NCBI GenBank assembly: GCA_028280505.1
Contig: JANQLO010000084.1
Location: forward strand, 1-64,000
Length of the DNA: 64,000 nt
Direction: 5' to 3'
Source of the DNA: Chromatiales bacterium
GTDB taxonomy: Bacteria; Pseudomonadota; Gammaproteobacteria; Chromatiales; Chromatiaceae
Under the pieces are notes generated by a model. The model had not been told where the DNA came from and searched no databases. It saw only the letters and a list, made by a program, of their open reading frames with translations. Made by a program: the position numbers and the translations under genes. Below are positions 53,302-61,785 of the stretch, piece by piece (within the stretch, counting starts at the first letter, position 1; every line of letters starts with the position of its first letter).

Positions 53302-55389
53302 TCAGTTGATCAGTGCCGTGCGCGGCCGTTCGCTGAGGATGTGATCGGCCAGCACATTGGCCGATTCTTCCAGCATGATGCGCTTGATACCCTCTTCGTC
53401 CCGCTCGGCGTTGTCCGCGACTTCTTCGTCATCTTCCTGATCCAGGCTGGCGAGCGGCGGCAAGCCCCGGAAGGCACGCAGACGATTACGCCGATCCAAT
53501 CGCGCCTGCTCGCGTTCGTCCCATTCGGCACGTCGCACCGATTCACGCAACGAGATCATCTTGCGCCGTTCCAGTGCCAACAATTCCTCCTCTTCGGCAA
53601 CGAGGAACTGGAAGCCGGGATTCTTTGCGATTCGACGCTGCGAGGCATCGCGCAGCGTGTTCACCGACGTCACGCCCATCAGCGAATGGTCGGCGGGCTG
53701 AATGGACGCCCATGGCAACGCATTCTTCAACGCACGCTCACCGTGTTCGGCCGCGCCCTTGGCGGTCGGGAAAACGATGTCCGGCCTCACGCCACGATGC
53801 TGGGTACTGCCGCCCTGCACGCGGAAAAACTGCGCCATAGTCAGGCGCAATCGGCCGATGTCTTTCTTGCCACGCAGGAAACGTCCGAGATCGACCAGCG
53901 TCTGCACCGTACCCTTGCCGAAAGTCGGTTCGCCAAGAATCAAACCGCGATTGTAGTCCTGAATGGCGCCGGCAAAAATCTCCGATGCCGACGCACTGTT
54001 GCGATCGACCAAAACCGCCAACGGTCCGGCATAGACCTGCTCCGGATCCGGATCGCGCTCGACCTCGACCTTGCCCGACGAATCCCGCACCTGCACCACC
54101 GGGCCCTTTTCGATAAACAACCCCGTCAGTTCGGTCGCCTCGGACAGGGAGCCGCCACCGTTGCGACGCAAATCGATAATGATGCCGTCGACGTGTTTCG
54201 CCTGCAGATCGTCGATCAACAGACGCACATCGCGCGTGGTGCTGCGAAAATCCTTCTCTCCCGCGGCCTGAGCGGCGAAATCGCGATAAAACGCCGGGAT
54301 TTCGATCACGCCCAAGCTTACGCCGTTGTCGGTCTCGATAATCTCGCTCTTCGCCGCCTTGTCTTCGAGCTTGATTTCGTCGCGCACCAACAACAATTCT
54401 CGAGTACGCCCACCCACCCGCTGGTTCTTGGGCAGAATGTTCAGTCTTACGATGCTGTCTTTGGGGCCACGGATGAGTTCGACCACATCCTGTAACCGCC
54501 AACCGACCACATCTTCCATCTCGCCATCGCGCCCCTGTGCGACACCGACGATACGATCGCCGCCCTTGATCTCGCCGCTGCGCGCTGCCGGTCCGCCGGG
54601 CACGGTGCTCTGCACCTCGGTGTATTCGCTATCGTTGCGCAGAACCGCACCGATCCCTTGTAGCGACAAACGCATGCCGATATCGAAATTCTCGGAAAGA
54701 CGTGGCGACATGTAACTGGTATGCGGTTCGACGGTCAGGGTGTACGCATTTACGAATGCCTGGAAGACATCCTCGGGCCCCATTTGCGAAATACGTCGCG
54801 CTATACCCCGGTAGCGCTTGCTCAGGGTCTCGATGATTTCGTCCTCGGGCTTGCCGGAAAGCCGCAGCGACAACATGTCGTTCTTGATGCGCTGACGCCA
54901 CAGATCGTCCAGTGCGGCCATGTCCGGCAACCAATCGGCGTCGCTGCGATCGAATTGGTAGACCTCTTCGCGCTCGAAATCGAATTCATTGGCCTCGAGT
55001 AAAGCCACCGCGTAAGTGATGCGCTGTTCGACCAATTCACGGAACTGGCGAAAAATGGAAAAGGCCGGTTCGAGTTTGCCGGTACGCAGACTATCGTCCA
55101 GCTCATCGCGATATTCCTCGAAACGGGCGATATCGGTCGCGGTGAAAAAACTGCGATTGGCATCCAGGGATTCGAGATAACGATCGAATATCTCGGCAGA
55201 CATTCGATCATTGAGCTGCGGCTTGCGGTAGTGAAACTTTTCCATCACCTGGGTGATGATCAGCGCCACCTGGCGTTGTTGCTCGTTTGCGTAAAGTTCG
55301 CCGATTTCGACGATTGTCGGTTTGGCGCCGACGCCGGCCGCAAGCAGAACCGCAAATAGCCCGATCAGGAATCTCAGATGATGTTTCAT
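53302..55389 (-). CDS. prc: Carboxy-terminal (tail-specific) protease Prc
   Basis: 695 aa from the ATG at 55389 with GAGG ahead; a preceding TTG gives two extra residues. Signal peptide (FLIGLFAVLLAAGVGA), N-terminal helical domain, PDZ domain about 230-330 (VPGGPAARSGEIKGGDRIVGV), and S41 catalytic dyad: Ser in NSASASEIFAGAI and Lys in FGKGTVQ. Degrades SsrA-like and lipoprotein substrates with NlpI. The C-terminal charged tail contains many Glu/Asp (DQEDDEEVADNAERDEEG). Confidence 0.95.
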   Translation of the reverse strand: MKHHLRFLIGLFAVLLAAGVGAKPTIVEIGELYANEQQRQVALIITQVMEKFHYRKPQLNDRMSAEIFDRYLESLDANRSFFTATDIARFEEYRDELDDSLRTGKLEPAFSIFRQFRELVEQRITYAVALLEANEFDFEREEVYQFDRSDADWLPDMAALDDLWRQRIKNDMLSLRLSGKPEDEIIETLSKRYRGIARRISQMGPEDVFQAFVNAYTLTVEPHTSYMSPRLSENFDIGMRLSLQGIGAVLRNDSEYTEVQSTVPGGPAARSGEIKGGDRIVGVAQGRDGEMEDVVGWRLQDVVELIRGPKDSIVRLNILPKNQRVGGRTRELLLVRDEIKLEDKAAKSEIIETDNGVSLGVIEIPAFYRDFAAQAAGEKDFRSTTRDVRLLIDDLQAKHVDGIIIDLRRNGGGSLSEATELTGLFIEKGPVVQVRDSSGKVEVERDPDPEQVYAGPLAVLVDRNSASASEIFAGAIQDYNRGLILGEPTFGKGTVQTLVDLGRFLRGKKDIGRLRLTMAQFFRVQGGSTQHRGVRPDIVFPTAKGAAEHGERALKNALPWASIQPADHSLMGVTSVNTLRDASQRRIAKNPGFQFLVAEEEELLALERRKMISLRESVRRAEWDEREQARLDRRNRLRAFRGLPPLASLDQEDDEEVADNAERDEEGIKRIMLEESANVLADHILSERPRTALIN

Positions 55390-55588
55390 AAGCAACCCTC
55401 AATGCGGCCCGGACACAAATTCCGGCGCATTCATCAACCATGCCGCACATTGGCAAAACCGGCAAGCCGGCACTGCGTAGGCCGAAAGGCCGTACATGGC
55501 AAAAAACTGTTCAAAACCACGACACGACCGTGGACTATATTTCGCTTTCCAACTCAAGCAGCTGATTTTTAACCAAATCCTTTAGAGT

Positions 55589-56476
55589 CTACCTATCCAC
55601 CGGTAGTTCATGTGGACTTCCGCTCGGCTGCCGCAAACCCTGCACCAAGGCCAGATATCCGGGGGTCTCCGGGTCCAGCCAGCCATGGCGTATCAGGAAA
55701 TCTATAACGACCAGATTACAGTTGAGCTTGAACTCATCGGTTTCGCGAACCAAACGCGCGACTTCGGCCAAAGGCAGCAGCATGAAGGACTCGACCTCGC
55801 CATCGGTATTACGCGGCTCGAAGTCCTCCGGTAGCTCGAGATCGTAGCAATACAGCACATCGCGCCGATAACCGCGTGCCGTTACCCGATTGTAGGACAA
55901 GGCGCCGACCGCTACGGCACGCGCTGCCAGCGCCGCATCCACCCCGGCCTCTTCATGGCATTCCTTGACCAGATTGTCGTGCAGATCGAGTGCAAACGGC
56001 AGTCCGCCGGCAACCATATTGTCCAAGGCTCCCGGAAACAGCAGACGGTCCCGCGCGCGCCGGCCTATCCACATGTAGATGCCGTCCGGCCTGCGCACGA
56101 ATCCGTTCAAATGCTGACCGAAGGTGCGCACACCGAAATAGGCCGCAGCGGCACGATCGATAACGCAGAGTGCCGCGTCGCGCCCAGCCGGCGTCACCGC
56201 ATAGTATTCGTTCATCAAAGGCGTGATCGTCTCGGCCGCCGCAAGCGCACGGGCCACCTCGGCAATCGCCTCGCTACGTTGATCGAAACCCACCAACCCC
56301 GGTACCAAGGCCACCGCCCGCCGGTCGACTTGGAAAACCTCTGGAAAACTCGTCAACTCGGCGGCGAATGTCGGCCTCACCCAGCCGACGATATGCCGAT
56401 CCATGCGCCAAGGCAGAAATACCTCGTTCACCGGCGGATTGCACGCCGCGATATGGCGAAAATACTCCGTATGCAT
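55589..56476 (-). CDS. DUF4743 NUDIX hydrolase (Tnr3-like)
   Basis: 295 aa. N-terminal DUF4743 (about 20-130) followed by a NUDIX domain: GGLPFALDLHDNLVKECHEEAG, with the box pattern ending in ECHEEAG, and YCYDLELPEDFEP later. In yeast and plants such proteins act on damaged thiamine diphosphate. Starts 18 bases after... the M48 lipoprotein stop on the same strand, so probably co-transcribed. Substrate here is not certain. Confidence 0.85.
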   Translation of the reverse strand: MHTEYFRHIAACNPPVNEVFLPWRMDRHIVGWVRPTFAAELTSFPEVFQVDRRAVALVPGLVGFDQRSEAIAEVARALAAAETITPLMNEYYAVTPAGRDAALCVIDRAAAAYFGVRTFGQHLNGFVRRPDGIYMWIGRRARDRLLFPGALDNMVAGGLPFALDLHDNLVKECHEEAGVDAALAARAVAVGALSYNRVTARGYRRDVLYCYDLELPEDFEPRNTDGEVESFMLLPLAEVARLVRETDEFKLNCNLVVIDFLIRHGWLDPETPGYLALVQGLRQPSGSPHELPVDR

Positions 56477-56494
56477 AACTGCTTGGATGTCGGT

Positions 56495-58048
56495 CTATTC
56501 GGCCAAACGCGCGTCGGCGGCAATCGCGCCGTAACGCCTGGCGGTGGCCGTATTCATAGGGCCCAGTTCGGTACGCAATCGCACGGTCCCCCCGGCAGCC
56601 AGGGTTCGGCGTAAACGATAAGACGCCTGCTCACGAATACCGGCATTGCTTCGCGGGCCGACGACGACCCGCACGCCGGTCACCGCGAGTGCCGAACCGT
56701 TGTTCACACGAACGACCAGATAGCCATCCTGACTCAGCCCGAGCGATGTCTTGATATAGCGTGAGGGACTGCTCTCCAGATCGAGCCGCGCCAGTTGTTC
56801 CCCCGCCAGCCTGCCGGCATGGGACTTGGACGTCGATGCCTTGCGGAAATAGCTCATCGCCTGCCGACGGTCGCCATTGGTTTTCGCCACCCTTCCCAAT
56901 CCCAGATAGCCCGCAGCGGTCGGCAACAAGGCGACACTGCGTTCCAGATCGCGGTTTGCGCCGCGCATGTCGCCCGCATCGCGCCGGGTGATGCCACGCA
57001 CCAGCAACGGACGAAAGTAATCGGGGTTCAACGCGACCGCCCGATCGAGATCCTTCAATGCCGCAGCATCGTTGTCCCGAGCGGTGTGTATTTCGCCGCG
57101 CAGACTGTAAAAGGCAGCCTCGTCCGGTTCAATGCGGATAGCCTGGTTGACCTTCGCCAAGGCCGTACTTAAGTTTTTTTTCTCCAGCGCGGTGCGCGCT
57201 TCGCCATAGGCTTCATAGGCCGGCTTGCTACGTTTGATCCGGGCGATCACACGTTGGTAACGGGCCTTACCGACCTCACCACCCGGGTTGCCCATTTGCG
57301 CCAACAGCGCACGATTGGCGTCGACGCGCTGTTGCGACGGCGGATGGCTGGCAAACAGCCCGGCCAGCCAGTTCGGGCGCTTGCCCTCGGCCAAACGGAC
57401 GAAGGTTTGTTGCAGGGCGACCGCGGCGGCCGGATCGTAACCGGCGCGCAACATGTAACGCATGCCATAGTGGTCGGCCTCGGTTTCGGCATCACGACTG
57501 TAGGCCTGCCGCGTGAGTTGGGCGCCGAGATTGGCGCCGAGCATACCGATATCGCGATAATCGCTGTTGCCCAGTGCGGCACCGGCGGCGACCAGCGCAC
57601 CTTGCAGCAATACGCCGCGCTCCATCGCTTGCGCACTATGTCTCGCTGCGGCATGGACAATCTCATGGGCGAGAACGGCGGCCAGTTCGGCCTCCGTTTC
57701 CAGCTCGACGAGCAGTCCCCGGTTAATCGAGATCTTACCGCCCGGCAAGGCCCAGGCATTCGGCGTCGAATCATTGATGACCTTGAACTCGTAAGGCAGT
57801 TTGCGATCGCTCACGGCGGCCAAGCGATCGCCGACCGATTGCACATAGCGCGAGAGTTCGGGTTCGATGACGTAATCCCCGCCCTGCGCCTGCCGATAAG
57901 GACCATAATTCTTCTTGCCGATCGCCATCTCTTGCGATTCGGAGACCAGCGTCAACTCGTTCTTACCCGTCACCGGGTTGGTCGCACACCCGCTGCCGAG
58001 ACCGACGAACAACGCCAGCAAAAGCGTACCGATCAGGGGTTTGCGCAT
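56495..58048 (-). CDS. M48 metalloprotease lipoprotein with TPR domain (BepA-like)
   Basis: 517 aa from the ATG at 58048, which has AGGAAGG before it and yields a clean lipoprotein signal (MRKPLIGTLLLALFVGLGSGC, C21); earlier ATGs at 58072 and 58087 are rejected. Zinc motif HEIVH at 128-132 with the third ligand in AETEADHYG. C-terminal TPR array about 270-410, then a beta-rich domain (NNGSALAVTGVRVVVGP) not in BepA. BepA checks LptD and other outer-membrane proteins. Role inferred from family. Confidence 0.9.
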   Translation of the reverse strand: MRKPLIGTLLLALFVGLGSGCATNPVTGKNELTLVSESQEMAIGKKNYGPYRQAQGGDYVIEPELSRYVQSVGDRLAAVSDRKLPYEFKVINDSTPNAWALPGGKISINRGLLVELETEAELAAVLAHEIVHAAARHSAQAMERGVLLQGALVAAGAALGNSDYRDIGMLGANLGAQLTRQAYSRDAETEADHYGMRYMLRAGYDPAAAVALQQTFVRLAEGKRPNWLAGLFASHPPSQQRVDANRALLAQMGNPGGEVGKARYQRVIARIKRSKPAYEAYGEARTALEKKNLSTALAKVNQAIRIEPDEAAFYSLRGEIHTARDNDAAALKDLDRAVALNPDYFRPLLVRGITRRDAGDMRGANRDLERSVALLPTAAGYLGLGRVAKTNGDRRQAMSYFRKASTSKSHAGRLAGEQLARLDLESSPSRYIKTSLGLSQDGYLVVRVNNGSALAVTGVRVVVGPRSNAGIREQASYRLRRTLAAGGTVRLRTELGPMNTATARRYGAIAADARLAE

Positions 58049-58105
58049 ACCGGCCTTCCTGTTCTTATCCATCGTCATCTCAGACACCCGTACCCGAATC
58101 GAGTT

Positions 58106-58912
58106 TCAACCCTTCGATCGATTGCTCTCGGTTGTTTTGACGGCATCCCACACCGCGTCCAATTCGGTCAACGAGAGTTTGTCGAGCGCAGGCTTGCCAT
58201 TTTCCCTCAGGGTTTTCTCCATGGCGCGAAAACGACGCTCGAACTTCTCATTCGCCCGGCTCAAGGTTTGCTCGGCATCCATGTCCAAGAGGCGCACGAC
58301 ATTGACCATCGCGAACAGCAGATCGCCGAGTTCGTCTTCCAACCGGTCTCGATCGCCGTCAACCCACGCGGCTTCGATCTCGCCCAGTTCTTCACGGGTC
58401 TTGTCGAACGCGCCACGCGCATCCGGCCAGTCGAAGCCCACCCGCGCCGCACGCTTCTGCAGTTTCTCGGCCCGGATCAACGCGGGCAAGGCACGTGCGA
58501 CACCATCCATTTGACTGGTCGTTTCGCCATTACCCCTTGCAGCGCGCTCCTCGGCCTTGGCCTTCTCCCAGGCCGCACGCAAAGCTTCGTCGTCACGGTA
58601 ATCCGCATCGGCAAACACATGCGGATGCCGCCGAATCATCTTGGCATTGATACCGCCGGCAACATCGTGAAAATCGAAATGGCCTTCTTCATGCGCAATC
58701 TGGCAGTAAAACACGATCTGAAACAATAAATCGCCGAGTTCGTCACGCAGTTCCGCCATATCACCGCGTTGAATGGTATCGGCAACCTCATAGGCCTCTT
58801 CCAACGTGTAAGGCACGATGGTGGCGTAGGTCTGGCGTCGATCCCAGGGGCAGCCGCCATCCGGATCGCGCAAGCGGGCCATGATCTCCAAGAGTCGTTG
58901 CATCGCCTCCAT
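58106..58912 (-). CDS. mazG: Nucleoside triphosphate pyrophosphohydrolase MazG
   Basis: 268 aa from the ATG at 58912 with GGAGA before it. Two MazG domains: the first has CPWDRRQTYATIVPYTLEEAYEV and DELGDLLFQIVFY, the second REELGEIEAAW and EDELGDLLFAMVNVVRLL. Hydrolyses (d)NTPs and lowers ppGpp by action on cell nucleotides in E. coli. Follows dgt after 32 bases, forming a nucleotide-sanitising pair. Confidence 0.95.
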   Translation of the reverse strand: MEAMQRLLEIMARLRDPDGGCPWDRRQTYATIVPYTLEEAYEVADTIQRGDMAELRDELGDLLFQIVFYCQIAHEEGHFDFHDVAGGINAKMIRRHPHVFADADYRDDEALRAAWEKAKAEERAARGNGETTSQMDGVARALPALIRAEKLQKRAARVGFDWPDARGAFDKTREELGEIEAAWVDGDRDRLEDELGDLLFAMVNVVRLLDMDAEQTLSRANEKFERRFRAMEKTLRENGKPALDKLSLTELDAVWDAVKTTESNRSKG

Positions 58913-58944
58913 CGGGCTTGTCTCCGTTAGAATATCGCGTCGGA

Positions 58945-60303
58945 TCAACCGCCCGGCAGCGAAATACCGGTGACCTTCTTATACAGGCTGACCGCGTAGG
59001 AATCCGTCATGCCGGATACGAAATCGGTCAACAACAGCAGACGCAAATAGGGATCTTCGGATGGCACGCCGTCTCGCCCGATAAACTGCTCGGGGATCAA
59101 GCGAATCAACATCAAACTGCGCGGCGATGCCCGTTCGCCCCTTTCCGCGACATCGTCGACGACCTGGACGAAACGCTCCAACAGGTCGCTGACCACCTGG
59201 AATCCGGCGGCCTGAACGCTGACCACCTCGGGTGCGCAATAAATACGACGGCGAGCCATGTCGATCAGCGCATCCAGCTCGGTGCCGACCGCCAGTTCCT
59301 CCAGCAACGGCGTATCGAACCGACCAGCGAGAATCTCACTTTCGTTGTCCAAAAAGCATTCGAGGGCCTGGCGAATAACCTCGTTGATCACCTTGGCGCG
59401 TAAAAACTCGACCCGGTCCTTGCGCTCGCGAATACCCTCGAGACGCGGTTTCTGCCGTACATGATCGGGCACCAGCGGCCAGAACAGATCGAGCACCTCG
59501 TCGTAGCTGACATGTCCCAGACGGTAGCCGTCTTCGATATCGATCACCCGATAGCTGATGTCGTCCGCAGCCTCGACCAGAAAGGCCAAGGGATGGCGAC
59601 ACCACATCGCATGATGATTATCGCGCGGGATCAGACCGACCTGTTCGGCGACGGTCTCGAAGGCCATGCGATCGGCCGCGGTAAAGCCCTGCTTCTTCGC
59701 ACTGACTCCGGTGTACCGGCTACCGCCCAGCCAGGACTCACGCGGGTATTTGGTAAAGGCCGCGAGGGTCGCGAAGGTCAGCTGCAGACCACCGTCGTTG
59801 TCCGGATTCTGTAACCGGGTAACAATCCGGAAGCCTTGAGCGTTACCCTCGAACGAGAGAAAGTCCTCACGCTCACTGCCCTGCAACATCGCGACACGAC
59901 GCGCGCCATAGTCGGCGGTATGGGCCCAGTGCCGAATCGCATCTTCGCCGGAATGTCCGAACGGCGGATTGCCGATATCGTGCGACAGGCAGGCGGCGGC
60001 ACAGATATTGCCGAAATCGGCGGCCTCGAATTCGTCCAGCCCATGTCGTGCGATCACCTGTTCGCCGACCAGGGTACCGAGCGACCGGCCAATGCTGGAC
60101 GCCTCCAGACTGTGCGTCAGGCGAGTGCGCACATAGTCGACCTTGGATAACGGAAAGACCTGGGTCTTGTCCTGCATGCGGCGAAAAGCCGATGAAAACA
60201 CGATGCGGTCGAAATCGCGCTGGAAATCGGTGCGAGCCGACGATGCCTTCGGCGGCTCCTTCGAACCCAAACGTGCCCGTGAAAGCAATTGCTGCCATTG
60301 CAT
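58945..60303 (-). CDS. dgt: dGTP triphosphohydrolase
   Basis: 452 aa from the ATG at 60303. HD-domain metal residues: TRLTHSLEASSIG (first His) and LSHDIGNPPFGHSGE (HD pair and the next His). N-terminal RTDFQRDFDRIVFSSAFRRMQDKTQV is the dGTPase signature. Degrades dGTP to deoxyguanosine and triphosphate. mazG follows on the same strand. Confidence 0.95.
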   Translation of the reverse strand: MQWQQLLSRARLGSKEPPKASSARTDFQRDFDRIVFSSAFRRMQDKTQVFPLSKVDYVRTRLTHSLEASSIGRSLGTLVGEQVIARHGLDEFEAADFGNICAAACLSHDIGNPPFGHSGEDAIRHWAHTADYGARRVAMLQGSEREDFLSFEGNAQGFRIVTRLQNPDNDGGLQLTFATLAAFTKYPRESWLGGSRYTGVSAKKQGFTAADRMAFETVAEQVGLIPRDNHHAMWCRHPLAFLVEAADDISYRVIDIEDGYRLGHVSYDEVLDLFWPLVPDHVRQKPRLEGIRERKDRVEFLRAKVINEVIRQALECFLDNESEILAGRFDTPLLEELAVGTELDALIDMARRRIYCAPEVVSVQAAGFQVVSDLLERFVQVVDDVAERGERASPRSLMLIRLIPEQFIGRDGVPSEDPYLRLLLLTDFVSGMTDSYAVSLYKKVTGISLPGG

Positions 60304-60415
60304 TGTTGATATCCCGTTCGGGTCGGCTTTACCGATAGCTGAACAAGACTCTACCATTTGGCCGCTTCCGAGCCATAAATCTACTTATAACGAATGAGAT
60401 GTCCATAAATAAAAT

Positions 60416-60444
60416 TTGTTTATATGAGAGAACTTTGATATAGT
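60416..60444 (+). promoter_or_regulatory. Promoter for the RND efflux operon
   Basis: -35 TTGTTT (60416-60421), spacer 17, -10 TATAGT (60439-60444), inside an AT-rich stretch; lies about 150 bases before the adaptor GTG. Confidence 0.6.
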
Positions 60445-60594
60445 TTGCGGCCGGTTTGGGTCAGTCGGAACGGGATTTCCGCTGTCCTCCGCTTCCGTCC
60501 ATGCAGTACCGGATGGCTACCGAAAACTCCGCACGTAAATTCGCGTTCGGAGCCGCGTTGCAACGGTCTTCGACCGCAATCTGGAGACTGCTAA

Positions 60595-61773
60595 GTGAAG
60601 CTGAACACCTTTGTCCTGTCCGCCGCGCTGGCCTTCAGTATCGGCCAACCGTCAGCCGCCGAAAACACCGGCGATTTCCAAATTCATCAGGTGACCCGCC
60701 AGTCCATCCCGCTGACGGTCTCATTTGCCGGCACCGTAACCGCCGACAAAACCCTGCAACTGACAGCCCAGATGCCCGGGCGTATCGCAGCGATCGCCGG
60801 CCAAGAAGGCGACGGTTTCGACACCGGTGCCGTCTTGGTCGAGCTCGACGACAGCGCTCTGGCGGCACGCCTCGATGCGGCGATCGCCAGCCACGAGGCC
60901 GCAATCGCCGATATGCGCAATGCCCGCGTGCAACTCGATCGCGAGCTTTACTCGCCCCGCTCCAACTCCGCCGGCACGGCACCGGGCGGCATGGGCATGC
61001 CGGCGATGATGGACCACATGTTCACCAACCCCATGCAGAACATGATGGGCATGCGCAGCCGCGGCACCGAACGCACCTCGGACCTGATCGGTGCCGAAAC
61101 CCAACTCGCCCAGGCGACCACGCGGATGAAAAGCGCCGAGGCCAGCATCAAGGAAATCCAGTCGATGCTGCGCGACACCCAGGGAATCGCGCAGTTCGCC
61201 GGCGTCATTCAGAAAGTCCACGTCGAGGTCGGCGACACCGTACAACCGGGTCAGCCGCTACTCGACTTCAGCGAATCCGCGGCACTCCTGGTCGAGGCCG
61301 ATCTGCCGGTACGTCTGAGTCGTTCGCTGCGACTCGGGCAGTCCCTGGACGTCGCACTGCAGGGCAGCGATATCCTGCAGGCACCGGTCAGTCGTATACA
61401 CCCCGTGGCCGACCCGCGCCAGAACACGGTACGCATCGAGTTGACACTGCCGTCCGGCATCGGTGCGACACCCGGTCAGTATGTCGAGATCCGGGTACCG
61501 GACAATGCCGCCGATCTGCCGGCCCAACTGATCATCCCGAAAAGCACCATTGTCACCAAGGGCGGCCTACCGTTGGTGTATGCGGTGGGTCCCGACGGCA
61601 AAACCCGCCTGCGCGTGGTACGTCTCGGCAATGCACCGGACGAACAAACGCAAGTCGTCTTGTCCGGCGTACATGAAGGCGACCTGCTGGTCGACCGGCC
61701 ACCGCCCGGCCTGCGCTCCGGCGCTCAAATCATGGCTCCGGTTCAACCGGAAAGCATTCAAAACGCAAAATAA
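60595..61773 (+). CDS. RND efflux periplasmic adaptor with methionine-rich insertion
   Basis: 392 aa from a GTG at 60595 (GGAG 9 bases ahead). Signal peptide (FVLSAALAFSIGQPSAA), then lipoyl and barrel-sandwich parts (FAGTVTADKTLQLTAQMPGR; IQKVHVEVGDTVQPGQPLLDF) and beta-barrel. Between the lipoyl halves, where a helical hairpin normally is, residues 133-153 hold nine Met and one His (GGMGMPAMMDHM then NMMGM). Such loops bind soft metals or bile-like compounds in CusB and relatives; here the role is unknown. Overlaps no gene; the pump begins 12 bases later. Confidence 0.88.
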   Translation: MKLNTFVLSAALAFSIGQPSAAENTGDFQIHQVTRQSIPLTVSFAGTVTADKTLQLTAQMPGRIAAIAGQEGDGFDTGAVLVELDDSALAARLDAAIASHEAAIADMRNARVQLDRELYSPRSNSAGTAPGGMGMPAMMDHMFTNPMQNMMGMRSRGTERTSDLIGAETQLAQATTRMKSAEASIKEIQSMLRDTQGIAQFAGVIQKVHVEVGDTVQPGQPLLDFSESAALLVEADLPVRLSRSLRLGQSLDVALQGSDILQAPVSRIHPVADPRQNTVRIELTLPSGIGATPGQYVEIRVPDNAADLPAQLIIPKSTIVTKGGLPLVYAVGPDGKTRLRVVRLGNAPDEQTQVVLSGVHEGDLLVDRPPPGLRSGAQIMAPVQPESIQNAK

Positions 61774-61785
61774 GAAGGTTTCACC

